The notes below the pieces were generated by a model, which saw only the letters and a program-made list of their open reading frames with translations, made no database searches and was not told the origin of the DNA. A stretch of 44,199 nucleotides of DNA, taken from NCBI GenBank assembly GCA_002707325.1, contig PAMO01000023.1, positions 1-44,199 on the forward strand, read 5' to 3'. Of the stretch, positions 19,579-28,985 are shown one piece after another. Made by a program: the position numbers and the translations under genes. Source of the DNA: Gammaproteobacteria bacterium (lineage in GTDB: Bacteria > Pseudomonadota > Gammaproteobacteria > Pseudomonadales > Azotimanducaceae). The number at the start of each line of letters is the position of its first letter. Position 1 is the first letter of the stretch.

Positions 19579-20325
19579 TTAGCTCATATATAAACCACCG
19601 TTTATATGAAGCGTTTCACCCGTTATATACTCGGATTCTTCACTTGCTAGAAACCCCACGGCTTCAGCAATATCCTGGGCTGTACCGATTTTCCCTATGG
19701 GAATATTAGCAATTAAAGCTTGCCTTTGAGAGTCCTCTAATCGGCCAGTCATATCTGTATCTATAAATCCAGGCGCAACTACATTTACCGTTATACCTCT
19801 GGAAGCTACTTCAATTGCTAACGATCGCGAAAAACCCTCTATGGCCGCCTTGCTAGCCGCATAATTGACCTGGCCTAGGTTTCCAGAACTCGCAACTACG
19901 GAACTAACGCTTATAATCCTTCCCCATCGAGATCGAACCATAGCTCGCAAAGATCGTCTAACAACCCGATAAATTCCGTTAATATTAGTATTAATGACGG
20001 AATCCCATTCCTCCCTCTTCATCCGCATCAAGAGGTTGTCAGAAGTTATTCCCGCGTTATTCACGACTATACTTGGCGAGAAATCTAGGCTCCCAAGATT
20101 GTCAAACAGTTCATCTACAGACCCATCGTCATCAACTCTAAGGACAAAACCCTCGCCTTGCGCTCCAAGCTTAGCACTTATTACATCGGACCCATCGGAA
20201 TTAGTAGATGTGCCAATAACGTAATAGTTCTCCGAGAGTTTAGTTGCAATTGCCAAACCAATTCCTCGACTTGCTCCCGTCACTAAAGCAATTCGCCTAT
20301 CTTTAGACACGCTAACGCTGCTCAT
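19579..20325 (-). CDS. fabG: 3-oxoacyl-[ACP] reductase
   Basis: TGASRGIGLAIA, NNAGITSDNLLMRMK, YAASKAAIEGFSRSLA, APGFIDTDMT; fabD-fabG-acpP-fabF order. Confidence 0.95.
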   Translation of the reverse strand: MSSVSVSKDRRIALVTGASRGIGLAIATKLSENYYVIGTSTNSDGSDVISAKLGAQGEGFVLRVDDDGSVDELFDNLGSLDFSPSIVVNNAGITSDNLLMRMKREEWDSVINTNINGIYRVVRRSLRAMVRSRWGRIISVSSVVASSGNLGQVNYAASKAAIEGFSRSLAIEVASRGITVNVVAPGFIDTDMTGRLEDSQRQALIANIPIGKIGTAQDIAEAVGFLASEESEYITGETLHINGGLYMS

Positions 20326-21238
20326 CAGAGACTATCGAGAACTCGTCTTTTGTTCCGATACTGCGACAGCCTATGGATGAATTAATTCTTTTATTTAGAC
20401 CTGTTAGGACTTTTCCTGGCCCACATTCAAATAATTCATCTACACCCATACTGTATATTGAATTCATACAAAGCTCCCAAAGAACTGGACCTGAAAGCTG
20501 AGCTAAAAGCTTAGCTTTCAGGTCTGGAAGGTTTTTTGCTTGCGATCCATCAACATTATGGACCACCGGTACTGTCGGCATGATTAAATTAACCTGTTCC
20601 AAATATCTCTCAAATTGATCTCTTGCAGACTCCATCAGGGGAGAGTGAAAGGGCCCACTAACATTTAAAACAGTTGCACGCCTTGCCCCCGCCTCTTTAC
20701 AAAGCAATATCGCCGATTCTAAAGCGTCCATTTTTCCTGCTATAACAATCTGTCCAGGAGCATTATAGTTAGCTGGAGATACCATCCCTTCTGCCTTATC
20801 ACAGCAAGCCTCTACGATATTTCCATCGAGGCCTAATATCGCGGCCATACCACCTTCCCCCTGCGGAACTGCTTCTTTCATCAACAATCCTCGTCTATGT
20901 ACTAGCATGACTGCATCCTCGAAACTCAGAGAGTTAGAAGCAACTAATGCTGAATATTCGCCCAAACTATGGCCCGCCATAACTGCTGGAAGAACTTGCG
21001 TATTAGTTTGAAGAATCTCAAAAAGTGCTACGCTCGCAGTAAGCAAGGCCGGCTGTGTAATCTCAGTACTAGCTAACTTTTCTATGGGACCATTCATTGT
21101 TATATCCCATAGAGGGACGTCCAGAACCTCACTAGCTCTTACAAAGTAATCCTTTATTAAGGGGTAATCGCTACCAAAATCCTCTAGCATTCCAACGAAT
21201 TGGGAGCCTTGGCCTGGGAAAATAACACCCGTGGTCAC
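20312..21238 (-). CDS. fabD: Malonyl-CoA:ACP transacylase
   Basis: VIFPGQGSQFVGML, GHSLGEYSALVAS, SGPFHSPLM motifs. Confidence 0.95.
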   Translation of the reverse strand: MTTGVIFPGQGSQFVGMLEDFGSDYPLIKDYFVRASEVLDVPLWDITMNGPIEKLASTEITQPALLTASVALFEILQTNTQVLPAVMAGHSLGEYSALVASNSLSFEDAVMLVHRRGLLMKEAVPQGEGGMAAILGLDGNIVEACCDKAEGMVSPANYNAPGQIVIAGKMDALESAILLCKEAGARRATVLNVSGPFHSPLMESARDQFERYLEQVNLIMPTVPVVHNVDGSQAKNLPDLKAKLLAQLSGPVLWELCMNSIYSMGVDELFECGPGKVLTGLNKRINSSIGCRSIGTKDEFSIVSDEQR

Positions 21239-21247
21239 GATAAGAAT

Positions 21248-21430
21248 CTACTCCTCTTCACTTCGATCGATAACTTTATTACCCTTATAAAAACCATCCG
21301 AGGTTATATGGTGCCTCCGATGAGTTTCGCCAGTAGTTGGATCAACTGAAAGAGATGGGTTTTTAAGAGAATCATGCGACCGTCGCATTCCTCTCTTTGC
21401 TCTAGTGGGTTTATTTTTTTGCACTGCCAT
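21248..21430 (-). CDS. rpmF: 50S ribosomal protein L32
   Basis: [22 protein letters not shown]. Confidence 0.95.
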   Translation of the reverse strand: MAVQKNKPTRAKRGMRRSHDSLKNPSLSVDPTTGETHRRHHITSDGFYKGNKVIDRSEEE

Positions 21431-21456
21431 ATATGTTTTCCTTAATTCAATATCAC

Positions 21457-21978
21457 CTAATCTTTCATATTTTTTAATATAGAGAATGGGCTATTTCGTC
21501 GCTCTATACTTTTCTCTCCTGCAGAATAACTCCTACCCGGATCATTCTCACATGGATTGTTCTCACATAATTTTTCCGGTACTCCGAGTAAAATTTCATC
21601 TTCTATAATTTCGGCTAACTTAATTGCGTCGCTTTTAACCAAAGCAACATCCCTTTCGCGCGCCAATTGCGATGCCAATCCATCTTCCTGGACTAAGCAC
21701 ACCTCTATCTTACCTCTATAGCTCGCGCCCTTCCATTGCAAACAATATTGGCATTCCAACTCAGTTTTAACTTCGAAACCACCTTTTGCCCATACGTATC
21801 CATCCTCATCTAAGCTAAATTTGAGGCTTGCAAGGACTTCCCATTCTTTACCAGAAATAGTCTTACAACGAGGTAAGGAATCACTTGTAACGTTCCGAAC
21901 AATAGAGGCCTCCCGACGAGCTAAGTCCTTATATTGGAGAAGGTCTTCAGGATGGGTCTTCATAGCGGAAGCAATCAT
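21457..21978 (-). CDS. yceD: DUF177 (YceD) family protein
   Basis: CQYCLQ ... [17 protein letters not shown] with position immediately upstream of rpmF. Confidence 0.82.
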   Translation of the reverse strand: MIASAMKTHPEDLLQYKDLARREASIVRNVTSDSLPRCKTISGKEWEVLASLKFSLDEDGYVWAKGGFEVKTELECQYCLQWKGASYRGKIEVCLVQEDGLASQLARERDVALVKSDAIKLAEIIEDEILLGVPEKLCENNPCENDPGRSYSAGEKSIERRNSPFSILKNMKD

Positions 21979-22021
21979 ATGTACCCTATAATACTCTGTA
22001 AAGTGGATAGTAGTTATACAA

Positions 22022-22654
22022 GTGCCTTTAACAAAAGAGAAAACTCAAGCTAATAGCGTCTTACCAATTGGGATAACGGAACTCGTTTTGGCATCTAGCT
22101 CAATCTATCGTTGCGAGTTACTTTCGAGACTAGGAATACCCTTTAGAATAGAAAAACCTGATATCGACGAGACTCGCATAAAAAACGAAAGCCCCAGGAG
22201 TCTAGTAGAACGACTAGGTAAATCGAAGGCTAAAGCGGTAGCCGAACACAGCAAAAACGCTCTAATTATCGGGTCGGATCAGATCGCAGTCTGTGAAGAT
22301 CGAATCCTAGGAAAACCCGGAAATCACGAAACAGCGGTGAACCAACTACTCTTTCTTTCTGGTAGAAAAATTGTATTTCTTACTAGTCTCTGTCTAATTA
22401 ATAGCAGGAATCACAAGGAAAGACTGAAGATAATCGCGACCAATGTGAAATTAAGGGAACTTAGTCATACGCAAATTCTCTACTATTTAGATAAGGAAAA
22501 ACCCTTTAATTGTGCAGGGTCCTTCAAATCGGAAGGATTAGGTATAGCGCTAATAAAATCTATAGAGAGCGAAGATCACACCGCTCTTGTGGGCCTGCCA
22601 TTACTAGAGCTATGCAATATGCTCTCTGAAGAAGGCGTTCTAATCCTGAGATAG
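22022..22654 (+). CDS. maf: Maf/YceF-type nucleotide pyrophosphatase
   Basis: LVLASSSIYRCELLSRLGIPF, DETRI, IGSDQIAVCEDRILGKPG. Exact start (GTG 22022) uncertain. Confidence 0.88.
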   Translation: MPLTKEKTQANSVLPIGITELVLASSSIYRCELLSRLGIPFRIEKPDIDETRIKNESPRSLVERLGKSKAKAVAEHSKNALIIGSDQIAVCEDRILGKPGNHETAVNQLLFLSGRKIVFLTSLCLINSRNHKERLKIIATNVKLRELSHTQILYYLDKEKPFNCAGSFKSEGLGIALIKSIESEDHTALVGLPLLELCNMLSEEGVLILR

Positions 22655-23578
22655 TCTATTCCAAGCTAATTCGAAACTTTCTGGTAGAGGCGCCTCAAAT
22701 TTCAATTCTCTGCCCTGAAAATCTACTCTGATACGATCAGCATGCAAACAAAGCCCCCCACCAAAATGCATCTGCTTTATACTATCTGAAGATTCATGGA
22801 AGTATTTCTCGTCTCCAACTATGCCATGCCCATTTGCTAAACAGTGGACCCGAATTTGGTGAGTTCGCCCCGTATATGGGAAGGCATGCAGCCAGGTGGC
22901 TTGACTCCCTTCCTTTTTGATCTCGAAATCCGTGCGGCTGGGCTTGCCATCAGACGCTACTTTTACCCGCCTCTCACCCGAAGGCAAAATAAATCGATGA
23001 AGAGGGAAACGGATGGTTTTAACCCTAGAATTCCATTTGCCATAGACAATTAAACTATAACGCTTCTTCATGGAGCGTTCACGTAAGGAAGCATGTAAAA
23101 TCTTGAGAGCCGCTCGAGACTTGGCTACCAGAAGACAACCGGATGTGCCCTTATCAAGGCGGTGAGCTAATTCTAGTTTCGGATCGTTCCAAAGCGCCCG
23201 AGCTATTTCGATGATTCCATGATTTATCCCGCTACCACCGTGCACTGCCCAACCCGCGGGTTTGTTAAGCACTAAAAGCTGATTATCCTCAAAGAGGATA
23301 GCTGATTTTAGTAGCTTTCTTTGGTGCTCATTAACGTATACTTGCTTTCCTTTGTCGGAAAAATAGACCGGTGGAACCCTAATAATATCTCCGACGCGCA
23401 ATAGATATAGAGCTTTCACTCTTCCTCCATTTACCCTTACTTCTCCTTTTCGTAAAAGCCTATAAATACGACTGCGAGGCACTCCTCTCAAGTGGGCCAT
23501 GAGGAAGTTATCTACGCGCTGACCACCAGCTTCGCCTACCTCTATATACTCTACGCCTCTAGAAGACTGCTTTTGCAA
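22640..23578 (-). CDS. rluC: 23S rRNA pseudouridine synthase RluC
   Basis: S4 domain (VPRSRIYRLLRKGEVRVNGGRVK), LNKPAGWAVHGGSG, LAHRLDKGTSGCLLVAKS, GRTHQIRVH; adjacent to rne. Confidence 0.93.
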   Translation of the reverse strand: MQKQSSRGVEYIEVGEAGGQRVDNFLMAHLRGVPRSRIYRLLRKGEVRVNGGRVKALYLLRVGDIIRVPPVYFSDKGKQVYVNEHQRKLLKSAILFEDNQLLVLNKPAGWAVHGGSGINHGIIEIARALWNDPKLELAHRLDKGTSGCLLVAKSRAALKILHASLRERSMKKRYSLIVYGKWNSRVKTIRFPLHRFILPSGERRVKVASDGKPSRTDFEIKKEGSQATWLHAFPYTGRTHQIRVHCLANGHGIVGDEKYFHESSDSIKQMHFGGGLCLHADRIRVDFQGRELKFEAPLPESFELAWNRLSQD

Positions 23579-24161
23579 CGATTTCTCCAGGGTTTGAAGG
23601 ACTTATCAATGACTGTTAGAATGAACGCTAAGTTATGTGAGGAGCATAATACTAGCTGGGTGAAGAATCCATGTGAACACAAGGAACATCATAGCGTTCA
23701 TTAGCCCTATGATAATGGTAGTAGGGTTTTACCGTAAGGATATAGGAACTATATAGGGTATGGAGTTTATTAATAGACCATACAGCAGAAAGCTAGAAAC
23801 ACTCAAATGATTAACAAGATTGAGCTGATAGGAATCAGAACAAAAAATTCAAACGTAAGCTTGTAAGACAAAAGATAGAATAAGAATTATTACCGAATAA
23901 AATATAATAGGGATCAAGCTTAAAAAAGCTATGATCTTCGATCGATTAACAATACAGGTGTGAGAGATTAACCAATCGAGGCATGCAACTCTCACCCAAA
24001 CTAGGCTTTAGTATATTAAAAAGCCCAGGTTTTTCTGAAAAAGAAACAGAAGTAGCCTAGAAGTATAGCTACTCATCATTGCTTCTGAGTTCTAACTCAT
24101 GATCAACCTCTAATCGATAAACCCTTATTACTATCTAACGTTCCAAGCTACCAAAATAGTT

Positions 24162-24178
24162 TCCACCCTTGCGGTGGA
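24162..24178 (+). promoter_or_regulatory. Stem-loop immediately upstream of the rne Shine-Dalgarno
   Basis: TCCACC-CTTGC-GGTGGA perfect 6-bp stem, followed by AGAGTAGAGGAACATAC-ATG. Confidence 0.55.
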
Positions 24179-24194
24179 GAGTAGAGGAACATAC

Positions 24195-26669
24195 ATGAAA
24201 AGAATGCTAATAAACGCTACCCAGAACGAAGAAGTTCGCGTGGCACTAGTAGATGGCCAAAAGCTATACGACCTAGATATAGAAAATCGAGGACGGGAAC
24301 AGAAAAAAGGAAGTATTTATAAGGCCAAAATCACCCGGATTGAGCCTAGCTTGGAGGCTGCTTTCGTTGATTTCGGAGCAGATCGACATGGCTTCCTATC
24401 CTTCAAGGACGTGTCTAGAGATTATTTTAAGAAGGACCACAACCAAGGTCGCCCTCAAATTGGAGACGTACTGCAAGAAGGTCAAGAACTTGTAGTACAG
24501 GTAGAAAAGGAAGAGCGGGGTAATAAAGGAGCCGCTTTGACCACGTTCGTTAGTTTAGCTGGCCGATACCTAGTTCTCATGCCAAACAACCCACGAGCTG
24601 GTGGCATATCGCGACGAATTGAAGGCGAGGATAGAGATAATCTCCGCGAAGCCCTCAGCAGCCTACAGATTCCAGAAGGAATGGGTGTAATCATTAGAAC
24701 CGCTGGAATCGATAGACAAGGAGAAGAGCTGCAAGGAGATCTAGACTATCTCCTACAATTATGGAGCGCCATAGAGCAGGCACAAAAAAACCCCGATACC
24801 CAAAATTTACTCTTCCAAGAAAATAACGTAATTCTTCGAACTATTAGAGATAACGTTCGAAAAGATATCCGCGAAGTTTTGATTGAGGGAAAGGAAGCCT
24901 ATGATGAAGCAAAGGCATTTATTAACGATGTAATGCCTCATTTTGAGGACCGTGTTAGATTTTATGAAGATTCCATCCCATTATTCAGTCGTTATCAAAT
25001 AGAAAGTCAAATAGAGTCCGCCTTCCAGCATTCAGTAAAACTGCCCTCTGGAGGGAGCTTGGTTATCGACCCTACGGAAGCTCTGGTATCGATTGATATT
25101 AATTCCGCAAAAGCCACAAAAGGTTCTGATATTGAGGAAACGGCTCTAAATACAAATCTAGAAGCAGCAGAAGAAATAGCGCGACAGCTGCGAGTGAGAG
25201 ATATAGGCGGACTAGTTGTAATAGATTTCATCGATATGGTGAACCCTAAATCGCAAAGAGCAGTAGAAAACAGAATGCAAAGTTGCCTCGAAGAAGACCG
25301 GGCTAGAGTGCAAACAAGCAAAATATCTCGCTTTGGTTTGATGGAGATGTCCAGACAACGACTGCGGCCATCACTCGAAGAGATAACCACTATCGTCTGT
25401 CCACGATGTAGCGGTCAGGGAAGAATACGAGATATTAAATCCTCATCCCTGGGTATTTTACGAGTAATGGAAGAGGAAGCATTAAAAGAGGGAAGCTCCA
25501 TAATTCGAGCGCTAGTACCGATGAAAGTAGCCACCTTCTTGTTAAATGAAAAACGTCAGGATGTCCTCGAGATAGAAACCAGGACTAAGACACATATAAT
25601 AATTGTACCAAATCCAAATATGGATACACCTCAATACGAAGTTGAACGATTTAGAGACGATCATTCACCGGACCAATATTCAAACCCTAGCTACACATAT
25701 AGTGAAAATGTGCGCATAGAAGATGAATTAATTGAAGAATCGAAGCCGAAGATTGCGCCAACAGCTGCCGTCACAGGGTTCCAGCAAAGCAAGTCGAAAA
25801 ACCTAAGTAACAAGAAAAAAGACAAGAAAAATATTTTTCAAATAATCATTGAAGCTCTCTTTTCAGACACAGCTAAGGTCTCAGCCAAACCGGCGCAACC
25901 TTCTGATCAACGAAAAAAAGGAGAACGTCGGTCAATCAATTCTAGTAAAAAGAATAATCCCCGAGAACAAGGGACTAACAAAAATAAAAATTATAAAAAA
26001 CCTAGGTCTAGCGATGAAGAAGCTAGCACCCAGCCAAGAAAAAAAGGAAATCGGCAAGCCTTAAAAGAGGAAAGCAATCCAAAGAGAACTAAAGAAAGCT
26101 CGCCAAAAGAACATCTAGCTAAAAACCGCCGACCATCGGCAGAAAAGCTTGAGGCGAGTAAAAGGCTGCCCCTAAGAGATCGATCGGCTCTTAGCACAGA
26201 ATCATCCAGTGATCCTAAATCGGTGATTGAGGCTTCTAATATCACCAAGGAAAAAGAAATCGATGCGTCAATAGCAACAGAAACGACGTCCACAGATACT
26301 GCAAAACCAAGCGATCAGTCATCTGGAGATATGCAACCCATGAGTTCCGAAGACGTAGCGAATACGCTCGACGCTAAAGCACAGAACAACCCTGAGCCAT
26401 CTTCTACGGAACAAATATCTAATAGTGACCCTCAATTGGGAACAGAAAATGAAATAGATAGCGAAGAACAGGGTGCCAGCTCAACGATCGAATACACGAA
26501 CAGCGTGACCGTCGCTGAGGGAGAAGACCTAGAAAGTAAAGCTACAACAGGAATAGAAGCTCCCGAAGAGCCAAAGGACCCCCCTAACACAAGAGCATTT
26601 AACGATCCTCGGGAGGTCCGTAGGCGAGAACGAGAAGCAAAACTTAAGTCACAAGGGGTAATCAAATAA
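24195..26669 (+). CDS. rne: Ribonuclease E
   Basis: [73 protein letters not shown]; catalytic [48 protein letters not shown]; Zn-link CPRCSGQG; disordered charged C-terminal half. Start set to the second Met of the ORF. Confidence 0.95.
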   Translation: MKRMLINATQNEEVRVALVDGQKLYDLDIENRGREQKKGSIYKAKITRIEPSLEAAFVDFGADRHGFLSFKDVSRDYFKKDHNQGRPQIGDVLQEGQELVVQVEKEERGNKGAALTTFVSLAGRYLVLMPNNPRAGGISRRIEGEDRDNLREALSSLQIPEGMGVIIRTAGIDRQGEELQGDLDYLLQLWSAIEQAQKNPDTQNLLFQENNVILRTIRDNVRKDIREVLIEGKEAYDEAKAFINDVMPHFEDRVRFYEDSIPLFSRYQIESQIESAFQHSVKLPSGGSLVIDPTEALVSIDINSAKATKGSDIEETALNTNLEAAEEIARQLRVRDIGGLVVIDFIDMVNPKSQRAVENRMQSCLEEDRARVQTSKISRFGLMEMSRQRLRPSLEEITTIVCPRCSGQGRIRDIKSSSLGILRVMEEEALKEGSSIIRALVPMKVATFLLNEKRQDVLEIETRTKTHIIIVPNPNMDTPQYEVERFRDDHSPDQYSNPSYTYSENVRIEDELIEESKPKIAPTAAVTGFQQSKSKNLSNKKKDKKNIFQIIIEALFSDTAKVSAKPAQPSDQRKKGERRSINSSKKNNPREQGTNKNKNYKKPRSSDEEASTQPRKKGNRQALKEESNPKRTKESSPKEHLAKNRRPSAEKLEASKRLPLRDRSALSTESSSDPKSVIEASNITKEKEIDASIATETTSTDTAKPSDQSSGDMQPMSSEDVANTLDAKAQNNPEPSSTEQISNSDPQLGTENEIDSEEQGASSTIEYTNSVTVAEGEDLESKATTGIEAPEEPKDPPNTRAFNDPREVRRREREAKLKSQGVIK

Positions 26670-26685
26670 ACCGCTAGCTATAAAC

Positions 26686-27681
26686 CTATAAAATAATCGG
26701 TTCTAGCTCAAGAGCAATTCCATATGCTTTTTTCACCTCCTGCCTGATTGTTTCCGCTAATAATAAAAACTCTTGGGCTGTAGCCCCGCCCTCGTTTACG
26801 AGAACTAGAGGCTGTCGCTTCCAAACGGCGGCTCGACCTATAGACAAACCCTTCAACCCAGCAGCATCGATTAATTGGGCGGCCGAGACCTTAAAATGCT
26901 CTCCATCTTCCTGTTCCTGCATACTAAACTCAAAGTTCTTTCCCAGTAATTTTTTGGACATAGCTCTTGTAATGATAGGGTTTTTAAAAAAACTACCAGT
27001 ATTACCAAGAACTTGGGGATTCGGCAGTTTCCTCCGTCGCACTCGAATAACGGCACTAGCTATATCTATTGGCCTGGGTTTTGTAATACCAGAATCTTTC
27101 AGCTGCTCCTGTATATCGTAATAGTCAGCTTTTATATCCGGCTTTTGATTGAGTTCTAAGGTGACCTCGAATATCACATAATCACTAAACGACGGTGATT
27201 TGAAATAGCTTTCCCTATAACCAAAACATGCATCCTCACGACTAAATTTAATAATTTCACCCGTAGAGATCTTTATGGCCCTCAACGAAACAAAATGATC
27301 AGAAAGCTGAACACCATATGCCCCTATGTTTTGAATAGGAGCCGCCCCTACAGATCCTGGAATTAAAGCAAGATTTTCTAGTCCAAAGGCTTCATTAGCC
27401 AAGCAGCGACGTACAAGCCCATGCCATGATTCCCCAGCTCCACTTGTTACTCGGATTTTTCCTTCGACCTTTTCAAAACTAATCCCTCGGAGCTTCATTA
27501 AGCAGACCGTTTGGGTTAACTGGGGTGGCAAAACTACATTACTGGCCTCACCCAAAACTATTATTGATTCGTTTTGCGACAGCACTACTTGCAAACTGGA
27601 GAGACTATCAACCTCGTACAATTTCTCAGCTACACTCGGAACACCTAGTGTATTTGGAATGCTAGAGTTCATGAGCTGCAT
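26686..27681 (-). CDS. murB: UDP-N-acetylenolpyruvoylglucosamine reductase
   Basis: GEASNVVLP, LENLALIPGSVGAAPIQNIGAYGVQL, GYRESYFK, NTGSFFKNPI. Confidence 0.94.
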   Translation of the reverse strand: MQLMNSSIPNTLGVPSVAEKLYEVDSLSSLQVVLSQNESIIVLGEASNVVLPPQLTQTVCLMKLRGISFEKVEGKIRVTSGAGESWHGLVRRCLANEAFGLENLALIPGSVGAAPIQNIGAYGVQLSDHFVSLRAIKISTGEIIKFSREDACFGYRESYFKSPSFSDYVIFEVTLELNQKPDIKADYYDIQEQLKDSGITKPRPIDIASAVIRVRRRKLPNPQVLGNTGSFFKNPIITRAMSKKLLGKNFEFSMQEQEDGEHFKVSAAQLIDAAGLKGLSIGRAAVWKRQPLVLVNEGGATAQEFLLLAETIRQEVKKAYGIALELEPIIL

Positions 27682-28225
27682 TCGTGCATATTCCTCGGAA
27701 ACTTAAATTGATCCTTTTCTCCCTGTAATTCTTTCTTTTCGGCAAGGTATGGCGTAGAGATCTGCCATGCACCAGTAGGGTTCCGTGTCGCAGTTCTATT
27801 TTTTTACTATTTGAATTTGAACCTATTCTTATCAATAGATCCCTCGTGCCCCCCAAACTTAACGAAATAATAGGGCCCGATAACATAGCCTCGTCATCTG
27901 CATGCCAGCCCATGTAGTGATTACCGTTTTCGTAGAGATTTAAAAGAACAAAATTAACCTTGCATTCAAACTCTTTACTAATCTGATTTTTTATTGGAAC
28001 TAGCTCATCGGGCCAACCAGAAGCTGTATGCCGAATCCCGGAATAAGTGTAGCTACAATCGTAATCACCAAACCAAGCAATCTTTCGGGGAACTCTAATA
28101 CGTCTTCCAAACGATGTAATAGACTCGTACTTCCATGGCACAGCCGTCAACCCCCACCCAAGAAGATAATCGGCTTCCTCTCTACCCAAGTACCCTTCTA
28201 TTAACTGCAAGCTATCATTCATCAT
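27662..28225 (-). CDS. AlkB-family Fe(II)/2-oxoglutarate-dependent dioxygenase
   Basis: FVLLNLYENGNHYMGWHADDE (HxD), SLGGTRDLLIR, RHTLPKRK...RINLSFR (His and RxxxxxR). Confidence 0.9.
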   Translation of the reverse strand: MMNDSLQLIEGYLGREEADYLLGWGLTAVPWKYESITSFGRRIRVPRKIAWFGDYDCSYTYSGIRHTASGWPDELVPIKNQISKEFECKVNFVLLNLYENGNHYMGWHADDEAMLSGPIISLSLGGTRDLLIRIGSNSNSKKIELRHGTLLVHGRSLRHTLPKRKNYREKRINLSFRGICTNAAHEL

Positions 28226-28985
28226 GTTTTAGAATAGCTCTTATACGGTCAACGTCTTCCTTGGTATCAACGCCAGCTGGAACAGGTTGGCAAGCCTCTT
28301 CAACTCCAATCATAAAACCATTCTCGAGAAGCCGTAATTGCTCAAGTGATTCTCTTTTTTCTAGTTCTGACGTTGGCAGATCAACGAATTTTCGCAGAGT
28401 TCTAACCCAATAGGCATATATTCCGATATGTCGCCTATAAACACTTCTTTGAATATTTTCTTCATCTTGAATATCTATATCTGGAACATAAGGAATTAAA
28501 GCTCGGGAGAAATAAAGCGCCATACCAGTTCTATCTCTAATCACCTTAACAATATTGGGATCCCTAGCATCGCTAGTTATCTGGCATGTCTCACAAAGAG
28601 TGCTGACGTCCGCTTTACTATTTTGTACTAAGTTTTGGGCCACTTGACCTATCACGGCTGATGGGATTAACGGTTCATCACCCTGAACATTTACTACTAT
28701 AGAATCATCGGACAATTGATGTTGATCGACCACTTCCAAGACTCGATCAGATCCTGATCTATGGGCCGGATTGGTTAGATATACTTCATATCCAGAATTT
28801 TCTACTACCGTTACTATTTCTTCATGATCGGTTCCAATAATTACGCTAGTTGCTCCTGATCGCTTAGCGCGTTCTGCTACCCTAACAATCATTGGCTTGC
28901 CACCCAAATCAACTAATGGTTTCCCTGGCAATCTTGTCGATGCCATTCTGGAGGGAATTACGACATGGAACTCAGGATTTGCCAA
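28215..28985 (-). CDS. kdsB: 3-deoxy-manno-octulosonate cytidylyltransferase
   Basis: VIPSRMASTRLPGKPLVDLGGKPMIVRVAERA, NVQGDEPLIP, YFSRALIPY, RHIGIYAYW. Confidence 0.95.
   Translation of the reverse strand: MANPEFHVVIPSRMASTRLPGKPLVDLGGKPMIVRVAERAKRSGATSVIIGTDHEEIVTVVENSGYEVYLTNPAHRSGSDRVLEVVDQHQLSDDSIVVNVQGDEPLIPSAVIGQVAQNLVQNSKADVSTLCETCQITSDARDPNIVKVIRDRTGMALYFSRALIPYVPDIDIQDEENIQRSVYRRHIGIYAYWVRTLRKFVDLPTSELEKRESLEQLRLLENGFMIGVEEACQPVPAGVDTKEDVDRIRAILKHDE

Noticed and set aside
23492-23704. 70-aa plus-strand ORF overlapping the rluC start
   Set aside because: No recognisable motif; the downstream part coincides with the 11-bp inverted repeat, which is better explained as non-coding structure.
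25007-26665. Minus-strand and alternate-frame ORFs within rne
   Set aside because: Low-complexity mirror frames of the charged C-terminal region of RNase E; no independent coding evidence.
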